From positions 310,001-374,000 of the forward strand of contig NZ_LN651335.1 of the NCBI RefSeq assembly GCF_000826145.2: a stretch of DNA of 64,000 nt, in the 5' to 3' direction. Shown piece by piece: positions 41,801-50,007 of this stretch (position 1 is its first letter; every line of letters begins with the position of its first letter). Below the pieces are notes generated by a model. That model was given only the letters and a program-made list of their open reading frames with translations, was not told where the DNA came from and searched no databases. The stretch comes from Sporosarcina koreensis (GTDB taxonomy: Bacteria; Bacillota; Bacilli; Bacillales_A; Planococcaceae). A program made the position numbers and the translations under genes.

Positions 41801-43084
41801 ATGGACGAATTGGAATGGCTGGAGGAAACCGCATTACTGGTCGGCGTGGAAGAGCAGCAGGACGACCACTTCGCCTATGAAATGGAAGAACTCGCCAACT
41901 TGGCGGAAGCTGTCGGCGTGCGTGTCATCGGGCGTGTGGAACAGAAGCTGGAGAGGAAGCACCCGACAAGTTACATCGGCAAAGGGAAGATCGAGGAAGT
42001 GAAACGTGCGGCTGAAACGATGGATGCCAATCTCATCATCTTCAATGATGAGCTGTCGCCATCCCAGCTGCGCAACCTGGAGCGGGACATCGAAGTGAAG
42101 ATCATCGACCGGACGATGCTCATCCTCGATATCTTTGCGCGGCGTGCAAGGACACGGGAGGCCCGCATGCAGGTGGAACTTGCAGAGCTGCAGTATACGC
42201 TGCCCCGTCTGGTCGGTCTGCGTGCATCACTCAGCCGTCAGGGCGGCGGGACAGGCGGCGGATTCCAGAACAAAGGGGCCGGTGAAACGAAGCTGGAGCT
42301 GGACCGCCGGAAGATCGAAGAGCAGATCTCGAAGCTCGGGAAGGAACTGGAGACGATGAAACAGCATCGGACGATCCAGCGGCAGCAGCGTGTCCGCAGC
42401 GGGACGCCTGTCGTATCGATCGTCGGGTATACGAACGCGGGAAAATCGACGCTCATGAACCGGATGCTCGCCATGGCGGAAGGGGATCAGGCGAAGAAGG
42501 TGCTTGAAAAAGACATGCTGTTCGCTACCTTGGATACCTCGGTCCGGAAACTGACGCTGCCCGATCATAAGTCGTTCATCCTGACAGATACGGTCGGATT
42601 CGTCTCCAAACTGCCGCATCATCTCGTCAAGGCGTTCCGATCGACATTGGAGGAAGCGAGGGAAGCGGATCTGCTGCTGCATGTCGTCGATGTCTCGAAT
42701 CCTGAATATCGTCATATGATCGACGTGACGAATGAGACATTGGAAGCGGTAGGTGTGGAAGATGTCCCTGTCCTGTATGTCTATAACAAGGCGGATCAGG
42801 CGGAAGGATTAAGCTATCCGCGGGTGCAGGATGACCAGATCTGGCTGTCCGCCAAAACAGGGGACGGGATGCACGAACTTACCGGACTGATCGAAAAGAA
42901 AGTGTACGAGCGGTATTCGGTGTGTAAAGTCCTCATTCCGTTCGATCGCGGGGATCTCGTCGCTTATCTGAATGACTTTGCAAACGTGAAAGACACGGAC
43001 TATGAAGAGAACGGGACGCTGCTGACTGTCGAAATGGAGGAGCGGGAGCGGAAAAAGTTCAATCCATATATGATCAGCCATTGA
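41801..43084 (+). CDS. hflX: GTPase HflX
   Basis: 427-residue ribosome-associated GTPase that splits stalled 70S ribosomes. N-terminal HflX domain (about 20-190, ANLAEAVGVRVIGRVEQKLE, IGKGKIEEVK, FNDELSPSQLRNLE), a linker with GAGETKLELDRRKI, then the G domain: G1 GYTNAGKST, G3 DTVGF, G4 NKAD. Start has a GAGGG ribosome binding site. Full length for the family. Confidence 0.95.
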   Translation: MDELEWLEETALLVGVEEQQDDHFAYEMEELANLAEAVGVRVIGRVEQKLERKHPTSYIGKGKIEEVKRAAETMDANLIIFNDELSPSQLRNLERDIEVKIIDRTMLILDIFARRARTREARMQVELAELQYTLPRLVGLRASLSRQGGGTGGGFQNKGAGETKLELDRRKIEEQISKLGKELETMKQHRTIQRQQRVRSGTPVVSIVGYTNAGKSTLMNRMLAMAEGDQAKKVLEKDMLFATLDTSVRKLTLPDHKSFILTDTVGFVSKLPHHLVKAFRSTLEEAREADLLLHVVDVSNPEYRHMIDVTNETLEAVGVEDVPVLYVYNKADQAEGLSYPRVQDDQIWLSAKTGDGMHELTGLIEKKVYERYSVCKVLIPFDRGDLVAYLNDFANVKDTDYEENGTLLTVEMEERERKKFNPYMISH

Positions 43085-43087
43085 CGG

Positions 43088-43131
43088 CAAAAGAACGGCA
43101 GCGCGGAATTCCGCGCTGCCGTTCTTTTTTC
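43088..43131 (+). terminator. Terminator of hflX
   Basis: Long perfect stem AAAGAACGGCAGCGCGG / CCGCGCTGCCGTTCTTT followed by T. Confidence 0.95.
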
Positions 43132-43182
43132 TATAAGAGAAAGGGGGGTGGGATAGTTCTAGTATGCCCGCTTCCGCCAGCC

Positions 43183-44901
43183 TTAAACCTCATTGAACTG
43201 ATTTGCGTGCAGCCGGGCGAAAATCCCGTTCTTGTTCACGAGTTCAGCATACCCGCCGTCTTCGGCGATGCCGTCCGGTGTCACGACGACGACGCGGTCC
43301 GCATCGCGGATTGTCGCAAGGCGGTGGGCGATGACCAGTGTCGTACGGTTCTCGGACAGCTCCGCGAGGGATTCCTGGATGATCCGTTCCGTTTCCGTAT
43401 CGAGGGCGGACGTCGCTTCATCCAAAATGAGGATCGGTGGGTTCTTCAAAAACATCCTCGCGATTGCGAGCCGCTGTTTCTGGCCGCCGGATAATTTAAG
43501 TCCCCGTTCGCCGATTTGGGTTTCATACCCTTCCGGCAGGCCGGCGACAAAGTCCTCCAGGTGGGCACGGCGTGCTGCTTCGTAGATCGCCTCATCTGGT
43601 GCGGACAGATCACCGTATGCGATATTCTCTTTGACAGTGCCCGTGAACAGGAACACATCCTGCTGAACGATGCCGATCTGCCGGCGGAGCGACCGCTGGG
43701 TCATGTCGCGGACGTCGATGCCGTCGATGGTGATCTGACCGGCATCGACATCATAGAACCGCGGGATGAGGGAGCAGATGGTCGTTTTCCCCGCACCCGA
43801 CGGACCGACGAACGCAATCGTCTGTCCGGAACGGATGGACAGGTTCAGATGGTTGAGCACCGGCTTGCCGGCATCATAGCCGAAAGTGACGTCGCGCAGT
43901 TCGATGTCCCCGCGCAAATGGGGCACGGCCACAGCATCCTTCCGGTCGTTGATCTCCGGTGCTTGGTTCAGCAGCTGCCGGAACCGGCTGAACCCGGCCA
44001 TGCCCTTAGGATACATCTCAAGGAGCGCACTGATCTTGTCGATCGGTTTGATGAGGATGTTGATGAACAAGATGAAGCTGACCAGTTCTCCGATCGTCAG
44101 CTTGTCCTGGAACGTGAACCAGGCACCGACGACGAGGATGATCAGGGTGACGAGCCGCGTCATCATATAGATGGAAGACGTCGTCCAGGCCATGACATGG
44201 TAGGCGACAAGTTTCGCCATCCGGAAATTGCCGTTGTCCCGGCGGAATCTCGAAAGCTCGAAATCTTCATTCGTGAACGATTTGACAACACGGGAACCCG
44301 ACACCGAGTCTTCCACACGGCCGTTCACTTCGGCGATCTTGCCGTACATGTTGAGCCAGGCGGCGTTCATCCGTTTGTTGCAGAATGCGATCACCACGAT
44401 CAGCACAGGCACCATGACGATGGCAATCAATGCAAGCTGAGGGTTGATGGTGTACATGATACCGAATGCCCCGATGACCGTCATGACGGCGATGAAGGCA
44501 TCTTCAGGCCCATGATGGGCGAGTTCGCCGATATCGAACAGGTCAGTCGTGATCCGTGTCATGATGTGACCGGTCTTCGTGTTGTCGAAAAACCGGAACG
44601 ACTGCCGCTGGACGTGGGTGAACAATTCCTCGCGCATATCGGTTTCGATGTTGATGCCGAGCTTATGCCCGAGATAGCTGACGATATACTGCAGGAACGT
44701 ACTGAACAGATAGACCGCCAGCAGCAGAATGCTCGTCGTGACGATGAGCCCCCAGTCGCCTTCCGGCAGCAGTTTGTCGATGAACCACTGGACAGCGACA
44801 GGAAACGCGAGCTCGAGAAGCGCCACAAAGACGGCACTTGAAAAGTCGATGATGAACAGCCGCTGATGCGGTTTGTAATAGGAGAAAAATTGTTTGAGCA
44901 T
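43183..44901 (-). CDS. ABC exporter, fused permease-ATPase
   Basis: 572 residues: six-helix type-IV exporter domain (about 1-300, FFDNTKTGHIMTRITTDL coupling segment) then nucleotide-binding domain with Walker A GPSGAGKTT, signature LSGGQKQR, Walker B ILILDEATSALD and H-loop IAHR. Half-transporter, works as a dimer; resembles YfiB/YknU/BmrA-type drug and lipid exporters. Start 44901 gives a good spacing from AAAGGA; ATG 44910 overlaps it. Monocistronic, no partner adjacent. Confidence 0.9.
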   Translation of the reverse strand: MLKQFFSYYKPHQRLFIIDFSSAVFVALLELAFPVAVQWFIDKLLPEGDWGLIVTTSILLLAVYLFSTFLQYIVSYLGHKLGINIETDMREELFTHVQRQSFRFFDNTKTGHIMTRITTDLFDIGELAHHGPEDAFIAVMTVIGAFGIMYTINPQLALIAIVMVPVLIVVIAFCNKRMNAAWLNMYGKIAEVNGRVEDSVSGSRVVKSFTNEDFELSRFRRDNGNFRMAKLVAYHVMAWTTSSIYMMTRLVTLIILVVGAWFTFQDKLTIGELVSFILFINILIKPIDKISALLEMYPKGMAGFSRFRQLLNQAPEINDRKDAVAVPHLRGDIELRDVTFGYDAGKPVLNHLNLSIRSGQTIAFVGPSGAGKTTICSLIPRFYDVDAGQITIDGIDVRDMTQRSLRRQIGIVQQDVFLFTGTVKENIAYGDLSAPDEAIYEAARRAHLEDFVAGLPEGYETQIGERGLKLSGGQKQRLAIARMFLKNPPILILDEATSALDTETERIIQESLAELSENRTTLVIAHRLATIRDADRVVVVTPDGIAEDGGYAELVNKNGIFARLHANQFNEV

Positions 44902-45116
44902 GATGTCCATCCTTTACTGTGATGTCTGGGTAAGTATACAGGAATCGGTAGAAAAGTTCGATAAAAATAGTCGGGAGACCAATATGGGGGACTTTGGATG
45001 CGAAAGTAAAGCTGGAGGAAAAGTTGGAATCTCGATAAATTCGACAAATTATGAAACTAACTGAGCTATAGTCAGTAAGAATAGACAGAGTGAAAAAGTG
45101 AAGAGGAGACGAGACT

Positions 45117-45986
45117 ATGAAAAACTTGTTAAAAGGGACAGCAGCCACACTGTTGGCATTGACACTTGCGGCCTGCGGATCAGATGATACACCGAAGACG
45201 GAAAGCGGTGCTTCTGCAGAAACGGGCGCAAAAACGGAATCCGCAGAAACGAATGGAAATCAGATGACAACCAAGGAAGTCTATCAGAAAGCGGTCGATG
45301 CGTCGGAGACGATCGAAAGCCTTCACGGACAGATCACGATCGATCAGAACATGAAAGTCGTGGATGATGACTCCATGCGTGCGAAAAATAAGATCTCACT
45401 CGATATGGACGTCATCACGGACCCTATGAAACTCCACCAGGTCATGAAAATGGACGGCGGCCCCGACGCAGCTGCGACGATGGAAATGTATGCGCAGGAC
45501 GGTGAACTGTATCTGCAGACGGATGATATGGAAGGGCAGTGGATGAGCATCCCCGCAGACATGCACGATGAAATACTTGATGGACTGGACAGCTCCAACG
45601 CCATGCTTGAACTGAGTCTTTTCCAGGAGTTCGACGATAAGTTCACGATGGAGGAAAAAGAGGATCAGTATGTGATGCACTTCTCGGCCGCGGGCGAGGA
45701 ATTCAGCGATCTGCTGAAAGAGCTGATGGAACAGGACACTGCAGAAGCGACTGATGGAGAAGTCGGGGATATCGATGTGAAAAAGATTGAACTGACTGTG
45801 TATCTCGACAAAGAGACGTATTATACAGATTCGTATGATCTGAAACTTGATGCAATCATGGATATCGAGGGGTACCGGACGGTCGTCCTCCAGACGGTAT
45901 CCGGTGATGTAACGGAAATCAATGAAGTGGAGCCGTTTGACATACCGGAGGAGATCCGTACTAATGCCGTGTCGATGGGTAAATGA
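45117..45986 (+). CDS. DUF6612-type lipoprotein
   Basis: 289-residue lipoprotein: signal MKNLLKGTAATLLALTLAAC (lipidated Cys20), an Ala/Ser/Glu-rich linker (about 21-50), then a strand-rich domain (about 55-285) with repeated methionine and aspartate content (MKMDGGPDAAATMEMYAQDGELYLQTDD), like DUF6612 and LppX/LprAFG folds that bind hydrophobic ligands. AGAGGAGA lies 8 bp upstream. Monocistronic. Ligand unknown. Confidence 0.8.
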   Translation: MKNLLKGTAATLLALTLAACGSDDTPKTESGASAETGAKTESAETNGNQMTTKEVYQKAVDASETIESLHGQITIDQNMKVVDDDSMRAKNKISLDMDVITDPMKLHQVMKMDGGPDAAATMEMYAQDGELYLQTDDMEGQWMSIPADMHDEILDGLDSSNAMLELSLFQEFDDKFTMEEKEDQYVMHFSAAGEEFSDLLKELMEQDTAEATDGEVGDIDVKKIELTVYLDKETYYTDSYDLKLDAIMDIEGYRTVVLQTVSGDVTEINEVEPFDIPEEIRTNAVSMGK

Positions 45987-46042
45987 TTGAAGGGAGATCT
46001 TCTCGGTTGCAGAGACCGAAGGAGGGAACCATGATACCAAGA

Positions 46043-46086
46043 CTGTGCCGGATGGCCGCCAAAGAGGCGCCGGCGCAGTTTTTTTC
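46043..46086 (+). terminator. Terminator of the DUF6612 gene
   Basis: CTGTGCCGG / CCGGCGCAG stem (one G-U) with an 18-base loop then TTTTTTT. Confidence 0.7.
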
Positions 46087-46111
46087 CGTTCACGATCAGT
46101 AGGGATGCAAG

Positions 46112-46126
46112 TGATAATCGTTTTCA
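46112..46126 (+). promoter_or_regulatory. Fur box 1
   Basis: TGATAATCGTTTTCA, matching the 7-1-7 Fur consensus TGATAATNATTATCA at 12 of the 14 defined positions, 8 bp upstream of the -35. Confidence 0.88.
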
Positions 46127-46134
46127 GTTATCGG

Positions 46135-46162
46135 TTGACTTCCGTTTAAGCTTTGCTATAAT
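46135..46162 (+). promoter_or_regulatory. Promoter of the yclNOPQ-like operon
   Basis: TTGACT (46135-46140), 16 bp, TATAAT (46157-46162), lying between the two Fur boxes. Confidence 0.85.
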
Positions 46163-46178
46163 GGGAACTGCGGCTAAC

Positions 46179-46193
46179 TGATAATTGTTTTCA
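46179..46193 (+). promoter_or_regulatory. Fur box 2
   Basis: TGATAATTGTTTTCA, 16 bp after the -10, so covering the start of the transcript. Same 15-bp pattern as box 1 with one difference. Confidence 0.9.
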
Positions 46194-46238
46194 TTTAAAC
46201 AAGTCGGGTCCGCAAATATCTGGATATCGGAGTTCTTC

Positions 46239-47189
46239 ATGAAGAAACGTTATTTATTCACAGCGCTGATAGCCCTGTCGCTGCTTTCGCTATTTGTCGG
46301 CGTCAGCCATATTTCACCGAAAGACCTGCTGGACTTCAAATCAGAAGAAACTGAGATCTTCCTGATCAGCCGTCTGCCCCGGCTGCTCGCTATCATACTT
46401 GCAGGGGCCGGCATGAGTATCACCGGGCTGATCATGCAGCAGCTGAGCCGCAACAAATTTGTTTCGCCGACTACGGCGGGAACGCTCGATGCTGCCAAAC
46501 TTGGAATCCTCGTATCCATGCTTCTTTTCACGAACGCATCGACCATCGAAAAGATGCTGGTCGCTTTCGCATTTGCGCTCGGCGGCACGCTGCTGTTCAT
46601 GAAAATACTGGATCAGGTCAAATTCAAAGATGCAATTTTCATCCCTCTTGTCGGCCTGATGTTCGGGAACATCCTATCATCGATCACGACATTCTTCGCC
46701 TATAAAGCGAATGTGATCCAGAACATGGCTTCCTGGCTGCAAGGAGACTTTTCACTGATCATGAAAGGCCGGTATGAATTGCTGTACATAAGTATCCCCG
46801 TCCTCATCATCACCTATTTCTATGCGAACCGGTTCACTGTTGCCGGGATGGGTGAAGACTTTTCGAAAAACCTGGGGCTTGCTTATCGGAGGATCGTCAA
46901 TATTGGACTGATATTGGTCGCTCTCATTACAACCACTGTTGTCTTGACGGTAGGGGTCATTCCGTTTCTCGGCCTGATCATCCCGAATATTGTATCGATC
47001 ATCAAAGGGGACAATCTGGAAAGGACACTTCCGCACACGGCCATGCTCGGTGCCATCTTCCTGCTGATCTGTGACATTCTTGGCCGGGTCATCATTTTCC
47101 CGTACGAAATCTCGATCAGTCTGATGGTCGGTGTCATCGGCAGCGCCATCTTCCTCTATATGCTGTTTAGGAGGAGAGCATATGCGTAA
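46239..47189 (+). CDS. yclN: Siderophore ABC permease (YclN-like)
   Basis: 316-residue FecCD-type permease with the family segments RLPRLLAIILAGAGMSITGLIMQQLSRNKFVSPTTAGTLDAAKLGIL and VIPFLGLIIPNIVSI. The text follows B. subtilis YclN (petrobactin importer) closely from RYLF to the C-terminal RRRAYA. Start at ATG 46239; the longer open frame begins inside Fur box 2. First gene of a four-gene operon; 8-bp overlap with the next. Confidence 0.92.
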   Translation: MKKRYLFTALIALSLLSLFVGVSHISPKDLLDFKSEETEIFLISRLPRLLAIILAGAGMSITGLIMQQLSRNKFVSPTTAGTLDAAKLGILVSMLLFTNASTIEKMLVAFAFALGGTLLFMKILDQVKFKDAIFIPLVGLMFGNILSSITTFFAYKANVIQNMASWLQGDFSLIMKGRYELLYISIPVLIITYFYANRFTVAGMGEDFSKNLGLAYRRIVNIGLILVALITTTVVLTVGVIPFLGLIIPNIVSIIKGDNLERTLPHTAMLGAIFLLICDILGRVIIFPYEISISLMVGVIGSAIFLYMLFRRRAYA

Positions 47190-48132
47190 CCGTACAAAGT
47201 TCATCATCCTGATTGTTCTGGCCGCCCTCTTTTCAGGACTGTATCTGTTCCAGGGGCTGAATGGGAGCTATGATTACGCACTGCCGCGCAGAGGTATCAA
47301 AGTGTTGGCGATGGCACTGACAGGTGTCGCGATCGCCTACTCGACGGTCATCTTCCAGACGATCACCCATAACCGGATCCTGACGCCGAGTATCATGGGA
47401 CTCGATTCCCTGTATATCCTGCTGCAGACGGTCCTGATTTTCTTCCTGGGATCCACCCATGTGACGCTCGTCAATAAGCAGGTGAACTTCGTCCTGTCCG
47501 TCGGCGCCATGGTCGTGTTCGCACTGCTGCTGTACCAGTTCCTGTTCAAGGCGGGAAAGCGGCCGATCTACTTCCTGCTGCTTGTCGGCATCATCGTCGG
47601 TACATTTTTCCAAAGCATCTCGACATTCTTGCAGGTGCTGATCGATCCGAACGAATTCCTGCGGGTCCAGGATAAGTCATTCGCAAGCTTCAACAACATT
47701 AACGGAGACCTCGTCTGGTGGGCGCTCGGCGTCCTGGTCGCTGCGCTGATCATCGGTGCAAGGAAGTTCAATGAGCTCGATGTCCTGTCACTCGGCCGGG
47801 ACACGGCCATCAACCTCGGGGTGAATCACGATAAAATCGTCAAAATGATGCTCATCCTGTCGTCCGTCCTGATTGCGGTCTCCACAGCTCTGGTCGGACC
47901 GATCACATTCTTCGGTCTGATCGTCGCCAACTTGTCGTACCAGTTTTTCAAGACATACAAGCATTCGGTATTGGTGGCGGGTGCGTCTGTCATGAGTATC
48001 ATTGCATTGGTCGGCGGGCAATGGGTCGTTGAGCGGATCTTCACGTTCTCGACAACGCTCAGTGTCATCATCAACTTCGTCGGCGGTGCGTATTTCATCT
48101 ACTTACTATTGAAGGAGAGTCGATCTGCATGA
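47182..48132 (+). CDS. yclO: Siderophore ABC permease (YclO-like)
   Basis: 316-residue second FecCD permease; heterodimer partner. ALPRRGIKVLAMALTGVAIAYSTVIFQTITHNRILTPSIMGLDSLY matches the conserved entry region; later VGPITFFGLIVANL. Start at ATG 47182 with GGAGGAG 6 bp upstream, overlapping yclN by 8 bp and yclP by 4 bp, so translation is coupled. Confidence 0.92.
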   Translation: MRNRTKFIILIVLAALFSGLYLFQGLNGSYDYALPRRGIKVLAMALTGVAIAYSTVIFQTITHNRILTPSIMGLDSLYILLQTVLIFFLGSTHVTLVNKQVNFVLSVGAMVVFALLLYQFLFKAGKRPIYFLLLVGIIVGTFFQSISTFLQVLIDPNEFLRVQDKSFASFNNINGDLVWWALGVLVAALIIGARKFNELDVLSLGRDTAINLGVNHDKIVKMMLILSSVLIAVSTALVGPITFFGLIVANLSYQFFKTYKHSVLVAGASVMSIIALVGGQWVVERIFTFSTTLSVIINFVGGAYFIYLLLKESRSA

Positions 48133-48890
48133 TCCAAGTTCGGGAATTGACAAAGTCATACGGCAGCAAAGCAGTCGTGGAGAAGGTGAGTGTCGACATC
48201 CATCCGGGTAAGATCACGTCCTTCATCGGACCGAACGGTGCAGGGAAATCGACGCTGCTTTCAATGGTGAGCCGCCTGCTGGATGCAGATACAGGTGAAG
48301 TGCTCGTCGATAACGATAACGTCAAAAAGATGAAGTCCAATGACTTCTCGAAACGGGTTTCCATCTTGAAGCAATCGAATTTCATGAATGTCCGGCTGAC
48401 GATCCGTGAGCTCGTATCATTCGGACGGTTTCCGTACTCGAAAGGACGTCTGACGGCTGACGACATCCAGATCGTCAACCAGGCGCTCGACTATATGGAT
48501 CTGATGAGCATGCAGCACCAGTACTTGGAAGAGCTGTCGGGCGGTCAGAAACAGCGGGCGTTCATCGCCATGGTCATCGCGCAGGACACGGATTACATCC
48601 TGCTCGATGAGCCGCTGAACAACTTGGATATGAAACATTCCGTGCAGATCATGAAGATTCTGCGCCGGCTCGTCGATGAGCTCGGCAAGACGGTCGTCAT
48701 CGTTCTGCACGATATCAACTTCGCCTCCGTTTACTCCGACCGGATCGTTGCTCTGAAGCAGGGACGTGTCGTGAAAGACGGACCGACGAACGAAATCATC
48801 AATTCGGAATCACTCCGGGAGATTTACGACATGGATATCCCGATCCAGCAGATGAACAATTGCCGCATCTGCGTCTACTTCAACTCATAA
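48129..48890 (+). CDS. yclP: Siderophore ABC ATPase (YclP-like)
   Basis: 253 residues: Walker A GPNGAGKST, Q-loop LKQSNFMNVRLTIRELVSFGRFPYSKG, signature LSGGQKQR, Walker B YILLDEPLNNLD, H-loop LHDINFA. The FGRFPYSKGRLT segment is characteristic of ferric-siderophore ATPases. ATGA overlap with yclO; 22 bp before the binding-protein gene. Confidence 0.95.
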   Translation: MIQVRELTKSYGSKAVVEKVSVDIHPGKITSFIGPNGAGKSTLLSMVSRLLDADTGEVLVDNDNVKKMKSNDFSKRVSILKQSNFMNVRLTIRELVSFGRFPYSKGRLTADDIQIVNQALDYMDLMSMQHQYLEELSGGQKQRAFIAMVIAQDTDYILLDEPLNNLDMKHSVQIMKILRRLVDELGKTVVIVLHDINFASVYSDRIVALKQGRVVKDGPTNEIINSESLREIYDMDIPIQQMNNCRICVYFNS

Positions 48891-48912
48891 ACCAAAAGGA
48901 TGGTATGTTCAC

Positions 48913-49896
48913 ATGAAAATGAAAAAAATTCCCGTATTCCTGCTGGCGTTTGCATTAATGCTTGTCCTTGCTGCATGCGGTTCTGAAAAAGACGAGCAAA
49001 AGCCGGAAGCATCGAACGCAGGAGCAGATGATGAAACAGCGAGCAGTGAAGAGACGAAGACAGAAGAAATGACTTTCAAGCATGAACTTGGCGAAGCGAC
49101 ATTGGAAGGGACACCGGAAACAGTAGCGGTCTTCGACTTCGGTGTGCTGGATACGCTGGATGAACTGGGAATCGAAGTGGCAGGCGTGCCGCAAGCGACA
49201 ATGCCTGCGTATCTTGAAAAATATGCCGGTTCGGATTACACGAACCTCGGCAGCCTGAAAGAGCCTGATTTCGAAGCATTGCACGCTATGAAGCCGGACG
49301 TGATCTTCATTTCCGGACGCCAGGCGGATCTGTATGATGACTTCAGCGAAATCGCGCCGACGATCTACGTGGGAATCGACTACACGAACTACATGGATTC
49401 ATTCAAGCATAACATGGACGTCATCGCCCAAGTGTTCGATAAGAAAGACGAAATGGAAAAGGAATTGGCGGACGTCGATCAGCAGATCGCCGACATCCAG
49501 TCGAAGACAGCTGAATCCGACAGCAAAGCACTGATCACCCTTGCGACTGAAGGAAAAGTCAGTGCATACGGACCAAGCTCCCGTTTCGGTATCATCCATG
49601 ACGTGTTCGGTTTCAAAGCGGCTGACGAAGGAATCGAAGCGTCGACACACGGTCAGAACATCACATTCGAGTACATTCTGGAAACCAATCCGGATGTCCT
49701 GTTCGTCATCGACCGCGATGCTGCCATCGGTAAAGGCGCAAATGCGAAGAACACAATCGAGAATGACCTCGTGAAGAAAACGAACGCATTCACGAACGAC
49801 AAGATCGTCTACTTGGACGGGGAGTATTGGTACTTGTCAGGCGGCGGTCTGAAGTCCATGAAAGAAATGATCAAAGAAGTCGAAGCAGGACTATAA
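48913..49896 (+). CDS. yclQ: Siderophore-binding lipoprotein (YclQ-like)
   Basis: 327-residue class III binding protein: lipoprotein signal ending LVLAACGS, a low-complexity Glu/Ser/Thr linker, then two lobes (TVAVFDFGVLDTLDELGIEVAGVPQ, LHAMKPDVIFISGRQADLYDDFSEIAPT; ITLATEGKVSAYGPSSRFGIIHDVFGF, ETNPDVLFVIDRDAAIGKG). By homology to YclQ the ligand is petrobactin or its catecholate precursors. Last gene of the Fur-controlled operon; no siderophore biosynthesis genes are nearby, so xenosiderophore use is possible. Confidence 0.92.
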   Translation: MKMKKIPVFLLAFALMLVLAACGSEKDEQKPEASNAGADDETASSEETKTEEMTFKHELGEATLEGTPETVAVFDFGVLDTLDELGIEVAGVPQATMPAYLEKYAGSDYTNLGSLKEPDFEALHAMKPDVIFISGRQADLYDDFSEIAPTIYVGIDYTNYMDSFKHNMDVIAQVFDKKDEMEKELADVDQQIADIQSKTAESDSKALITLATEGKVSAYGPSSRFGIIHDVFGFKAADEGIEASTHGQNITFEYILETNPDVLFVIDRDAAIGKGANAKNTIENDLVKKTNAFTNDKIVYLDGEYWYLSGGGLKSMKEMIKEVEAGL

Positions 49897-49903
49897 GAAC
49901 GGC

Positions 49904-49940
49904 AAAAGACCGATTCCTTCCCATGGAATCGGTCTTTTGT
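49904..49940 (+). terminator. Terminator of the siderophore operon
   Basis: Perfect 14-bp stem AAAAGACCGATTCC / GGAATCGGTCTTTT with a seven-base loop. Confidence 0.95.
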
Positions 49941-50007
49941 GTCTGCCCGAAAAAAATCGGCTGTGCTACACTAAGCTCAACTTGAACGAGAGGGGGCAGG
50001 GTGACTC

